Positions 51,792-59,332 of a DNA stretch of 64,000 nucleotides are shown piece by piece. The notes under the pieces are model-generated. The model did not search any database and was not told where the DNA came from. It worked only from the letters and a program-made list of their open reading frames with translations. The DNA is from Bradyrhizobium sp. 186. GTDB lineage: Bacteria > Pseudomonadota > Alphaproteobacteria > Rhizobiales > Xanthobacteraceae. Position 1 is the stretch's first letter. Each line of letters begins with the position of its first letter. The DNA is taken from the NCBI RefSeq assembly GCF_023101685.1, contig NZ_CP082164.1, forward strand, positions 6,076,001 through 6,140,000, in the 5' to 3' direction. The position numbers and the translations under genes were made by a program.

Positions 51792-52417
51792 CAGCTCTTT
51801 GAGAGAACGCAAGATTTCCCGAGGACTCCGTACCTACACAGAGTCCCCAATTCCTTTTAGGAAAAAATGAATTTAAAATGCTACGGCGGACAGAGATTTG
51901 TTACGTGCCTGAACCGCCTGAACGGGATTTCGGTGCGGCCCGGCCGCGATCCAGCAGGATTCCTGCCGCCGACACGTGCGCCGCGGCCCGTGATCCGGGC
52001 AGCCTCGGCGGCGTTCCTTGTCGGAAGACCGAGGGCCTGAAGGAAGTCGATGCGGGCACTCTCAAGAGCGGCCCTCTCTGAAGCGATATTGTCGGACGAG
52101 CCACAGAGGGGGCTGGATTGGCCTGAGCGGCCCGTGGCGAGCCGCTGGGCAGTTGGATGGCGGCGGCCAGGCGGAAATGACAAGCCATGCCGCCGAACGC
52201 CACCAGCCGTCCTCACCCCCGCAACATCCGAAAGCGTCCAGGCTCCTGAATTTGGTCCAACAGGCGACCGTGACTAGATATCGCACGGTGAATAAGCAGC
52301 TAACTAGCAGTTAAGAATGAACCAATATCCTGTTTCCGGAGTTGACTCATGCGCGATCCGAGCAAGCACGGTTATTGTTTGCGCCGAGGATGAGTTTAGA
52401 ATCTGAGCCGGGACGAC
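51792..52417. other. 626-base gap, no gene assigned
   Basis: A minus-strand frame at 51881-52216 reads LCGSSDNIASERAALESARIDFLQALGLPTRNAAEAARI but is unrecognised and has no clear start. A patch of AT-rich DNA (51,850-51,885) lies after the beta-helix gene. No terminator was found. Confidence 0.45.
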
Positions 52418-52654
52418 ATGAAGGACCTCAGGCCACGATTGGAGAGGCTCCGAGTTGACGCCAGAGACTTTGCCCTTATGAGTCAGCTGGCGACGGACGC
52501 AGAAAAGCGCGAGCGCTTCAAGCGCTTGGCGGATGAACTCGCCATAGAAGCTCTCGAGCTTGAGCTAATCCTGAAACAAACAGAGCATTTGGATCCAAGC
52601 GCCCAGCACCAGGTCGTCGAGTTTAAACCGTCCTCCGAGAGGAAGCGCGGCTGA
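52418..52654 (+). CDS. small conserved hypothetical protein
   Basis: A 78-residue helical, highly charged protein: MKDLRPRLERLRVDARDFALMSQLATDAEKRERFKRLADELAIEALELELILKQTEHLDPSAQHQVVEF. It has no membrane helix. The pattern of short charged repeats resembles a family of small orphan rhizobial genes. It overlaps on the opposite strand the SRAP remnant. The ATG follows CCGGGACGAC, so the ribosome site is weak. Function unknown. Confidence 0.55.
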   Translation: MKDLRPRLERLRVDARDFALMSQLATDAEKRERFKRLADELAIEALELELILKQTEHLDPSAQHQVVEFKPSSERKRG

Positions 52655-52659
52655 CGGAG

Positions 52660-52870
52660 AGAAGACGCTAAGCGCCAGCTTATCTTCCTCATCCGCCCAG
52701 CGCATAACGAGTATATCATCCGAGAACGGCCGCCGCAGCACCTTGGCATCACCCCAAGACACGCGCATCCACACATCGCGCTCCTCATCCGTCGTCCGGA
52801 TTACCGGCATCGCCTTCGGATGGATCGCTCGACCACCGCGTTGGGTATCGGAGTCCCGGCAGCCTGCGGG
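52660..52870 (-). pseudogene. remnant of an SRAP-family (YedK/HMCES-like) peptidase gene
   Basis: The minus strand carries the C-terminal signature of SOS response-associated peptidases: IHPKAMPVIRTTDEERDVWMRVSWGDAKVLRRPFSDD, followed by EEDKLA. The preceding PNAVVE stretch is in another frame (52,831-52,850 region), so a one-base shift separates them. The N-terminus with the catalytic Cys2 is missing upstream. SRAP proteins form DNA-protein crosslinks at abasic sites. This is a decayed copy, likely non-functional. Confidence 0.75.
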
Positions 52871-53086
52871 ACGAGTGTCGATGCGGGGCCAGTTCATCTA
52901 TCTGCTCCGCGAGAGCTTGAAGATGCGCCCGCCCGATCAAGCGAGCCAACGCGGCTAGGAGTAATCGGCTCTCCTTTCATGAGGACCGGATTTCATGAAG
53001 ACCGGAAGACCGGCCAGCGCTGGCAGCCAGGTCGCGGCTGCAGCTGATCTCTGGAACAGCGCGCAGGCCTCCACAAAATCAGCCAG

Positions 53087-53701
53087 TCATGCACTTGGCC
53101 GACTAATCGTCACCCACAGGCGATGATCGTTGGGTATCTGCACGCGAACCCAGTGATAGGGCGTCTTGGACCACGGTTTGATCTGCGGCGTGAGATTGTC
53201 GAGGACGAGATCGCCGCTCCAGGTCCGCACGAGAAGCACCAAATGATGCTCTCCGGAACTAACGACGACCTCGCTCAATAGCAGGGCCCGCGCGGGCCAG
53301 CCGCGTTGCAGCAGTTCATGACGCTTGCTCACTGCGTAGTCGTTGCAATCACCGCGATCGGGGTTAACGATCCACTCCTCACCTGCAAGGCCAAGTTCAT
53401 TAGGCTGCGGAGCAATGGCGCGGTTCACGGCGCGATTGACTGCTTTCAGCTCCGCCCACCGTTCCTTCGTCAACCGGAGCGGCCCGCCGCGGAAGGAGCG
53501 CCGCGGGCGACATTCGGCCTCATAGCGCAGGCAAAACACCGTGTAAGTAACGGGCGGAAGCGTCGGGCGTCCCAACTCGATGTGCTGATTGACTGCTCGC
53601 CGCGTCGCCGGCAGGGCGATGCGCCCTGCGCCCGCCCATTGAATTCCTCCGATCATGATAGCGAGCGCCGCCGCGACGACTGAGCCGTAGGTGCGATACA
53701 T
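53087..53701 (-). CDS. transglutaminase-like cysteine protease (BTLCP, LapG-like)
   Basis: A 204-residue periplasmic protein from the ATG at 53699-53701 (MYRTYGSVVAAAL); the frame is open to 53743. Signal peptide 1-26. The catalytic triad is visible: Cys119 in RGDCNDYAV, His152/His153 in SGEHHLVLLV, and Asp168 in LVLDNL. Bacterial transglutaminase-like cysteine proteinases include LapG, which trims type I-secreted adhesins from the surface under c-di-GMP control. Here no LapD-like receptor or LapA-like N-terminal module is seen. It is a good candidate for processing a surface protein of this locus, as inference. Confidence 0.9.
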   Translation of the reverse strand: MYRTYGSVVAAALAIMIGGIQWAGAGRIALPATRRAVNQHIELGRPTLPPVTYTVFCLRYEAECRPRRSFRGGPLRLTKERWAELKAVNRAVNRAIAPQPNELGLAGEEWIVNPDRGDCNDYAVSKRHELLQRGWPARALLLSEVVVSSGEHHLVLLVRTWSGDLVLDNLTPQIKPWSKTPYHWVRVQIPNDHRLWVTISRPSA

Positions 53702-54111
53702 CTGCCGATCCCCTCGCAAAAGCCAAACTGAGGCTCGGATCAACTGGCGGCGCGGAGACGTTTACTACCGCGGCAACGATATTCTCGTTTAAACGTATTT
53801 AAATTTAACGATTAATTCAATAAAATAAAATAAATTAATAATTAATTTTATCGAGAGCGCTGATACCGCCACGACCTGGTGCGCGCGTAGACGCATGTCG
53901 ACGAATCCTGCAATCGAACCGCTACCTGCACACCGAGCGCCGGTGACGGCCACATCGCCAACTGCGAGGCCGCTCGGCGTGGCCGCGGGCCTTGACCCTC
54001 AGAATTAAGGCAACAATTTAGCGATTCTGGCGATTTAATCGTTGATTAAATGCGACCACTCGGCAAATCGTATTCCGAACGGCCTCTCCTGCCTCAGGAT
54101 CGAGATTGCAC
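53702..54111. other. 410-base gap with the longest AT-rich island
   Basis: Bases 53,783-53,852 are almost pure A/T (TTTAAACGTATTTAAATTTA, TAAAATAAAATAAATTAATA), upstream of the BTLCP start. Likely its promoter and a binding site for AT-binding silencers. No gene is recognised in the gap. Confidence 0.55.
53783..53852. promoter_or_regulatory. long AT-rich island upstream of the BTLCP gene
   Basis: About 70 bases of nearly continuous A/T with TTTAAAT and ATTAAT units; the strongest of several such islands. In a genome that is otherwise GC-rich, this is the type of DNA bound by H-NS or MucR-like proteins. Confidence 0.55.
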
Positions 54112-54213
54112 ATGCCGGAAGAACTGCTCGTCATTCTGGGGGCTGAAGCCATCCTGCTTGTCTTCGTCACAGCAATGACTCTGCACCGTACGCATACGAC
54201 GAAGACCGCCTGA
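54112..54213 (+). CDS. candidate 33-residue single-helix membrane peptide
   Basis: ATG at 54112 reads MPEELLVILGAEAILLVFVT followed by AMTLHRTHTTKTA and stop TGA at 54211. One strong transmembrane helix (residues 4-22) and a basic C-terminal tail. The CGAGATTGCAC upstream gives a weak ribosome site. No family is known. It sits at the border of the IS66 element. Confidence 0.4.
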   Translation: MPEELLVILGAEAILLVFVTAMTLHRTHTTKTA

Positions 54214-54264
54214 TTGACGCATGCGCGCGGGCACGGCGAGCTCTATGATGGCGTTGCGAGAAGG

Positions 54265-55917
54265 TCAGGCAGCCTGCTGATCGGCGGGCTTGTCGGCTTG
54301 GCGCAGGAGCTTCCATTCCCAGGGCAGCAGTTCGTGCAGGTGCGAAGCGGGAAGATCGGCGATACGGGCGAGGACGTCGGCGAGCCAGGCCTTGGGATCG
54401 ACGTCGTTGAGGCGACAGGTCGTGATCATCGTCAGCATGATGGCGGCACGGTCGGCGCCACGCTGGCTGCCGGCGAAGGTCCAGTTGCGCCTTCCCAATG
54501 CGATGCCTCTCAATGCGCGCTCAGCACAATTGTTGGTCAAGCAGATCCTGCCATCGTCGAGGAAGCGGGCGAAGTCGTCCCAGCGCCTGAGCATGTAGTT
54601 GATCGGTTTCAGGACCTCGGAAGAGCGCGAGAGGTTTTCGCGCTCACGCAGCAACCAGACGTGCATGTCCTCGAGAAGCGGCTTGCTCTTTTCCTGGCGC
54701 ACGGCGCGCCGCTCGTCGGCGCCGCGGCCGTTGATGGCGCGCTCGATCTCGAACAACGCATCGAGGCGTCTGACCGCCTCCAGCGCGATCGGAGAGACCG
54801 GTTTGCCCTTCTTACCTTCCCGAGCATTTTTCTCGATGTCAGCCAGCTCGAAGAAGCCCCGCCGCGCATGGGCAAAGCAAAACGCCGGCGTAATCGGCAG
54901 CACCTTCTTCCGCGGGTCGAACAGCGGCTCGAAGCCGTTGTAGCAATCGGCTTGCAGGATACCGGCGAAGGCGGCCAGATGCTTCTGGGGATGCTCGCCT
55001 CGTCGGTCGCTCGAGGCGTAATAGACCGCCGCCGGCGGCGCAGGCCCGGCGAAGGGCCGGTCATCCCGCACATAAGTCCAGATCCGCCCGGTCGTGCACT
55101 TGCCCTTCGCCAGGACACGGATGGTGGTGTCATCGCCATGAAGGCGCTCGGCCGCGAGCACATGGCGTTCGATCAAGTGGAAGAGCGGCATGACGGCGAA
55201 GGTCACGTGGCCGACCTGGTCGGCCAGCGTCGACAACGGCAGGTCGATCCCCTCGCACTTGAAGCGCGCACTCTGGCGGTTGAGCGGGATATGCATGCCG
55301 AACTTGTCGAACACGATCGTCGCCAGCAATTGTGGGCCGATGAAGCCGCGCGGCGTGGCATGGAACGGCGCGGGCGGCTGGCTGATCTTCTCGCAATCGC
55401 GGCAGGTGAACTTCTCGCGTACCGTCTCGATCAGCTTGAAGCGGCGCGGGATCTCCTCCAGCGTCTTGGTCACATCCTCACCGATCTTCGCCAGCCGCGA
55501 TCCACCGCAGCAGGCGCAGGTCGTTGGAGCCTCAATGACGACGCGCTCGCGTTCGATGTCATCCGGCCATGGCTTGCGCACCGGCCGCTTGCGCATGAAG
55601 GGGCGGACGTTCTGCGTCTTCGCCGCTGCGGCCTGCGCGGCAAGCTCATCCTCGCTCGCCGTGGTGACGAGTTCTTCGAGCTCCAACTCCAGCTGCTCGA
55701 GCAGCCGTGCCGTGCGCTCGGAGCGCTGCCCGTACAGTTCGCGTTTGAGCTTCTCGATCCGCAGCTCGAGATGCGCGATCAGCGCCTCGTTGTCCGACAG
55801 CTCCGCCCGCGCACTGGCAGCCACCGCCTCGGCTCGCAGCCGCGCCTCACGCTCGGCCCGCAGCGCCGCCAGGGCACTCACAAGGTCCGATGGAAGATCG
55901 TCTGGCTTCGATATCAT
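54265..55917 (-). CDS. tnpC: IS66 family transposase (TnpC)
   Basis: A 550-residue transposase. N-terminal coiled-coil/leucine-zipper-like region (20-100: LRAEREARLRAEAVAASARAEL, LIAHLELRIEKLKRELYGQRSERT) is followed by the zinc-binding IS66 box (CACCGG-like TCACCGGSRLAKIG, ~C-x-C-C-x-G), then the DDE core with HGDDTTIRVLAKGKC, ADCYNGFEPLF and CAERALRGIALGRRNWTFAGS, whose glutamate is catalytic. Length is typical of full TnpC, with no frameshift. Catalyses DNA cleavage and strand transfer together with TnpA and TnpB. Confidence 0.95.
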   Translation of the reverse strand: MISKPDDLPSDLVSALAALRAEREARLRAEAVAASARAELSDNEALIAHLELRIEKLKRELYGQRSERTARLLEQLELELEELVTTASEDELAAQAAAAKTQNVRPFMRKRPVRKPWPDDIERERVVIEAPTTCACCGGSRLAKIGEDVTKTLEEIPRRFKLIETVREKFTCRDCEKISQPPAPFHATPRGFIGPQLLATIVFDKFGMHIPLNRQSARFKCEGIDLPLSTLADQVGHVTFAVMPLFHLIERHVLAAERLHGDDTTIRVLAKGKCTTGRIWTYVRDDRPFAGPAPPAAVYYASSDRRGEHPQKHLAAFAGILQADCYNGFEPLFDPRKKVLPITPAFCFAHARRGFFELADIEKNAREGKKGKPVSPIALEAVRRLDALFEIERAINGRGADERRAVRQEKSKPLLEDMHVWLLRERENLSRSSEVLKPINYMLRRWDDFARFLDDGRICLTNNCAERALRGIALGRRNWTFAGSQRGADRAAIMLTMITTCRLNDVDPKAWLADVLARIADLPASHLHELLPWEWKLLRQADKPADQQAA

Positions 55918-55964
55918 GAAGCCATTGAATCAGATCAAGCAGCAGATTCAAACCGTAAAAGCGG

Positions 55965-56312
55965 CTATCCGACCCGCGTCGGACGCTGGGTTTCTTGAGG
56001 GTTGCGCCAATCGATCCCGGACAACAGATAGCTCAACTGCGCCGGAGAGATCGTTACCGATTCACCGGCAACCGATGGCCAGATAAACCTTCCTCTCTCG
56101 AGTCTTTTGGTAAACAGGCATGCTCCCTGGCCATCGTGCCAAATGACCTTCAAAAGATCGCCGCGTTTGCCCCTGAAGCAGAAAAGACCGCCGCCCATGG
56201 CGTCGCGCTTGAGCACTTCCTGCACGCGCAGAGCCAGGCTCGGAAAGCCGCACCGCATGTCGGTATGGCCCGTCGCCAGCCACACTCGCACGCCCGTCGG
56301 GATCGGGATCAC
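55965..56312 (-). CDS. tnpB: IS66 family accessory protein TnpB (Orf2)
   Basis: A 115-residue protein from the GTG at 56310-56312, overlapping the tnpA stop (GTGA). It carries the IS66 Orf2 signature: PTGVRVWLATGHTDMRCGF, GGGLFCFRGKRGDLLKVIWHDGQGACLFTKRLERGRFIWP, SPAQLSYLLSGIDWRNP. It is needed with TnpA and TnpC for IS66 transposition; its mechanism is not known. Full length, no defects. Confidence 0.92.
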   Translation of the reverse strand: MIPIPTGVRVWLATGHTDMRCGFPSLALRVQEVLKRDAMGGGLFCFRGKRGDLLKVIWHDGQGACLFTKRLERGRFIWPSVAGESVTISPAQLSYLLSGIDWRNPQETQRPTRVG

Positions 56313-56710
56313 GGTAGTGTCTCCAGCCCTCGCATGATCCGTAGCAAAACCGCGACATCGACGTTGCGATCCACGATCACGCGTCGGCCATTCGCGGTCA
56401 CGACTTCCAGAGTGCCAGTCGCCGCCGGTGCCGCACGCTCCGTCGTCGACTGGACCTCCGACACAATCCGGGCCGGCACAAATCCACCGACCTGACAGCC
56501 GCCAAGCTGTCCTTCGCGATAGGCCTTGCGCCACGAAAACAGAAGCTGTTTCGAAAGCCCATGATGCCGTGCTGTCGCCGACACCAGCCGCGGACCCGAA
56601 CAACTTTCCTCGACAATCCGCAGCTTCTCCGCAGCCGACCAGCGCCGACGCCGACCAGTCTCCACAATTTCAAGGCGACTCACTTGGCGACTATCAGTAA
56701 GGATATCCAT
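56309..56710 (-). CDS. tnpA: IS66 family protein TnpA (Orf1)
   Basis: A 133-residue protein with a Tn-family HTH: RRRRWSAAEKLRIVEESCSGPRLVSATARHHGLSKQLLFSWRKAYREGQLGG. This is the IS66/IS3-type Orf1 HTH that recognises element ends. Stop overlaps tnpB start by four bases. The other half (ARIVSEVQSTTERAAPAATGTLEVVTANGRRVIVDRNVDVAVLLRIMRGLETLP) is also intact. Confidence 0.93.
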   Translation of the reverse strand: MDILTDSRQVSRLEIVETGRRRRWSAAEKLRIVEESCSGPRLVSATARHHGLSKQLLFSWRKAYREGQLGGCQVGGFVPARIVSEVQSTTERAAPAATGTLEVVTANGRRVIVDRNVDVAVLLRIMRGLETLP

Positions 56711-57075
56711 ACCGACAGTCAGCTACAGACCGGATGAACTCGCAAGACGGCCGTCCTCGGACGAGTACTCTGCACCTCAAGCGAATGGATGTGCTGAGCG
56801 GGCTGCACCGCCGGGCGGCTCGCGGGTTCGCCGGCCGGCACAACAAGCCTTTGCCGCACTCGGTCCGTGCGCGCGCATGGGCTTTGCTGCCGCTGGCGAA
56901 GACGTGGATCGGTATTGGAAGGCTCACCCCAGCCAATCTCTGGCGGCTGCTCGGAAGCGCCCAATCAAGTCTGACAAAAGCTGCAAAGCTGTCCACCCTT
57001 GTGGCTCGTACCTGGCGGCCTGAGACCCCTCGAGCCACTCCCTCCAGCTCCAGACGCATTGCAGGGGGCCGGTCG
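56711..57075. other. gap between IS66 and duplicated hlyD tail
   Basis: No gene is recognised in this 365-base stretch. The right end of IS66 must lie in its first part. Confidence 0.4.
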
Positions 57076-57295
57076 TCAGCTCGGTGCTCTTGATGCGGAG
57101 GCCCCTAGTGCCTGATGCACTCGGGGCCTGCGTCATTCCACGTTTGGCAAAGGCTTGGCGTTCCTTGAACACCCGCCCCGCCTGATCATGCGGCGGCTTG
57201 AGAAGGTAGGACAGCGCAGGGCGACGTTGCGTCTTGATGAAGAGCTCGACCGGCATGCCGGACAAAAGCTTGGCCGACCCGAGTTTCACCAGCTC
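57076..57295 (-). pseudogene. duplicated 3' fragment of hlyD with its hairpin
   Basis: On the minus strand this 220-bp block reads KLGSAKLLSGMPVELFIKTQ, then ALSYLLKPPHDQAGRVFKER, matching the end of the HlyD protein (KLGSAKLLPGMPVEVFIKTA, ALSYLLKPLHDQAERAFKER). It includes the GC-rich hairpin AGGCCCC..GGGGCCT (57099-57129) found after the intact hlyD. The stop is altered (KERQAF...). It is a diverged partial copy, not a gene. Confidence 0.85.
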
Positions 57296-57323
57296 ACGTC
57301 CGCAAGCTCTGCGTCGCCCTTGT

Positions 57324-57920
57324 TCAGTTGAATTTCTTTTTCGTCTTGAACATCAATGTTATGCGCAGCAATGGACAAACTCTTGAGATTCCTCTTGCGG
57401 CGTGCGGAACATTCCCCTGGAAAAGCACTAACCGATTTGGACGTGGCAGAATTGCTGCGATGATGTCTGCCGGCGGCTGTTGCGTTAGGAAGACGGTCTC
57501 ACCCGACCAATTAGGGTCCCAAGTTGGATTAGAATAAAAGACTGCCGTGTAATCACTGGGATCGGCTGAATCCAAATGAGCCGAACCTTCGCATCCGTAT
57601 GGATAACCGTTTGCATAGCACCTCATCAGTGTGTGACCTTTGAAGATCGTTTCCTCCAAGAGGCTCCACATTTTCCAGATGACCGGAGCTTCGTTCAACA
57701 AGGCACCTGAACAATCTGACGTGTCGGCTTCGTCGTATCCCCCGGCAAAATGCTTGTACCAATAGCGATAACTGCCGGGTGCCTTGTATGACACTGCTCC
57801 GAATTTCCATGATGTATTTTGCAGATAGTCTTGAACGTCGGCCAACAATTGTTGTTCTAGGACATCATCATAAAGACTAATGACCGGGCTTTGTGAGTAT
57901 ATGATGGGCTGCGATGTCAC
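57324..57920 (-). CDS. 2OG-Fe(II) oxygenase (prolyl 4-hydroxylase-like)
   Basis: A 198-residue protein with the double-stranded beta-helix metal site: H115-x-D117 in GSAHLDSAD and distal H173 in NVPHAARGIS, with a 2OG-binding arginine candidate (R180 or R186). The FYSNPTWDPNWSGETVFL and RPNRLVLFQGN segments are typical of P4H-like 2OG-Fe(II) oxygenases. Cytoplasmic, no signal peptide. GC is visibly lower than its neighbours. It sits between two 220-bp direct repeats of the hlyD tail, so it looks inserted. It may hydroxylate a peptide or protein exported by the adjacent type I system; this is inference. Confidence 0.82.
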   Translation of the reverse strand: MTSQPIIYSQSPVISLYDDVLEQQLLADVQDYLQNTSWKFGAVSYKAPGSYRYWYKHFAGGYDEADTSDCSGALLNEAPVIWKMWSLLEETIFKGHTLMRCYANGYPYGCEGSAHLDSADPSDYTAVFYSNPTWDPNWSGETVFLTQQPPADIIAAILPRPNRLVLFQGNVPHAARGISRVCPLLRITLMFKTKKKFN

Positions 57921-57942
57921 TTGTCGAATAGCTCCTGATCGC

Positions 57943-58160
57943 GAGCTCGGTGCTCGTTGATACCAAGCCCCGAGTACTGGTGCACTCGGGGCTGTGTCAT
58001 TTCGTGTCCGCCAAAGACTCAGCGCTCCTTAAACGCGCGCTCCGCCTGATCGTGCAGCGGCTTGAGCAGGTAAGACAGCGCGGTTCGACCTGCCGTCTTG
58101 ATGAAGACTTCGACCGGCATGCCGGGCAGTAGCTTGGCCGACCCGAGTTTCGCCAGCTCT
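57943..58160 (-). repeat. 3' end of hlyD, intact partner of the 57076-57295 copy
   Basis: This stretch (end of the intact hlyD plus the following 75 bases) matches 57076-57295 in the same orientation. Spacing is about 865 bp. The two copies flank the oxygenase gene as direct repeats. Confidence 0.85.
57966..57993 (-). terminator. hairpin after hlyD
   Basis: AGCCCCGAGT/ACTCGGGGCT stem, 28 bases in total, 26 bases beyond the hlyD stop on the minus strand. No strong T-run follows, so termination strength is uncertain. A diverged copy sits at 57099-57129. Confidence 0.5.
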
Positions 58161-59332
58161 TCCGGCTTCAGCAGGACGCGGCCCGTGTAGTAGCTCGTGC
58201 CGGCGCGCTGATCCTGTGTAATGTCGGCCGAGACCATGCTGACCTCTCCGTCGATTTCGGGGGTGGTCTTCTGGTTGAAGGCGGCGAAGCGCATCGTCGC
58301 GGTCTGCCCCATATAGACCTGGTCGATATCGCGCGGTGCGATCTTGACCTCAACCGCAAGCGAGTCCGCATCGGGCACGATCAGCATGATCTGCTCGCCA
58401 GGAGAGATTACGCCTCCAACCGTGTGGACGCTCAGCTCGTGGACGCGGCCGGTTTGCGGTGCCCTGATATCGATCCGATTCAGTTGATCGACCGCCGCAG
58501 TCTTGCGCTCGCTCAGCTCGGAGAGTTTCGACCGCGTTTCGATCAGATCCTTGCCGACTTCCGTCCGCAGGTCCTGGTCGATCTGAATGATCTGGAGTCC
58601 GATTTCGGCAATCTTGCCCTTCGACTGAGCGATCATTCCTGCCAACTGGCTACGCTCGCCTTCGAGGCGGGCGGAATCGCGCTCGAGGGAGTTGAGCCGC
58701 GTGATCGGCACCAGACTTTTTTGCCAGAGACTGCGCACGCCTTCCAGCTCCTGGCGGATAAATTCGACTTCCTTCTGCTTGGCCTCGGTCTGTCCCGTGA
58801 GGCCCTTGATCTCGTTTTCCAGCTGCGCGCTTTTCTCCTGCAACTGCGCTTTTTGGCCGCTCCTCGCCTGACGACGCAGGTCAAACAGCTTCCGCTCCGC
58901 TGTGATTGCACGGCTCGCCTCGGAGTTACTCTCCCTGGCCCGGTCGAGCAGCACCTTGGGAAAAGTAGCCTGCTCGGCGCCATCGCGCTCGGCCTCGAGA
59001 CGAGCCTGCCGCGCGAACAGCTCGTCGAGGCTGTTTGTGACGATCGTCGCATTCGCGAGCGTCTGGGTCTCGTCGAGGCGAATCAGAATGTCCCCTGCAT
59101 TGACCCGGGCGCCCTCCCGCACGCGCAACTCTCCGACGATCCCACCAGTGGAATGCTGAACCTTCTTGACGCTCGAATCCACCACGACCACGCCTTGGGC
59201 GATCACAGCACCCGACAATTGGGTCGTTGTCGCCCAACCGCCGATCCCGAAGGTTACCAAACCGAACATGATCATACCGACGATCATGTAACGCTGGATG
59301 GATTGCATCGCCGGTGCCACCAGACCGTTCAT
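58019..59332 (-). CDS. type I secretion periplasmic adaptor (HlyD family)
   Basis: A 437-residue protein from the ATG at 59330-59332, overlapping the exporter gene's stop as ATGA. A single N-terminal membrane helix (~10-38: YMIVGMIMFGLVTFGIGGW), a biotinyl/lipoyl-like barrel (GVVVVDSSVKKVQHSTGGIVGELRVREGARVNAGDILIRLDET), a long alpha-hairpin coiled coil (~115-300) and the second barrel half with GRVHELSVHTVGGVISPGEQIMLIVPDADSLAVEVKI. It is the membrane-fusion protein bridging the ABC exporter and the outer membrane TolC-like channel. PrsE/HlyD type. Confidence 0.95.
   Translation of the reverse strand: MNGLVAPAMQSIQRYMIVGMIMFGLVTFGIGGWATTTQLSGAVIAQGVVVVDSSVKKVQHSTGGIVGELRVREGARVNAGDILIRLDETQTLANATIVTNSLDELFARQARLEAERDGAEQATFPKVLLDRARESNSEASRAITAERKLFDLRRQARSGQKAQLQEKSAQLENEIKGLTGQTEAKQKEVEFIRQELEGVRSLWQKSLVPITRLNSLERDSARLEGERSQLAGMIAQSKGKIAEIGLQIIQIDQDLRTEVGKDLIETRSKLSELSERKTAAVDQLNRIDIRAPQTGRVHELSVHTVGGVISPGEQIMLIVPDADSLAVEVKIAPRDIDQVYMGQTATMRFAAFNQKTTPEIDGEVSMVSADITQDQRAGTSYYTGRVLLKPEELAKLGSAKLLPGMPVEVFIKTAGRTALSYLLKPLHDQAERAFKER

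Larger units (their letters stand above)
54265..56710 (-). mobile_element. IS66-family insertion element (tnpA-tnpB-tnpC core)
   Basis: Three consecutive minus-strand genes in the IS66 order tnpA, tnpB, tnpC. The given span covers the three genes; terminal inverted repeats and target-site duplication were not identified with certainty by eye. All three frames are open, so it may be functional. It interrupts the area between the BTLCP gene and the type I secretion module. Confidence 0.9.

Noticed and set aside
54265..55998. 594-codon plus-strand frame across IS66 tnpC
   Set aside because: It is a shadow of tnpC, which carries the transposase motifs on the minus strand.
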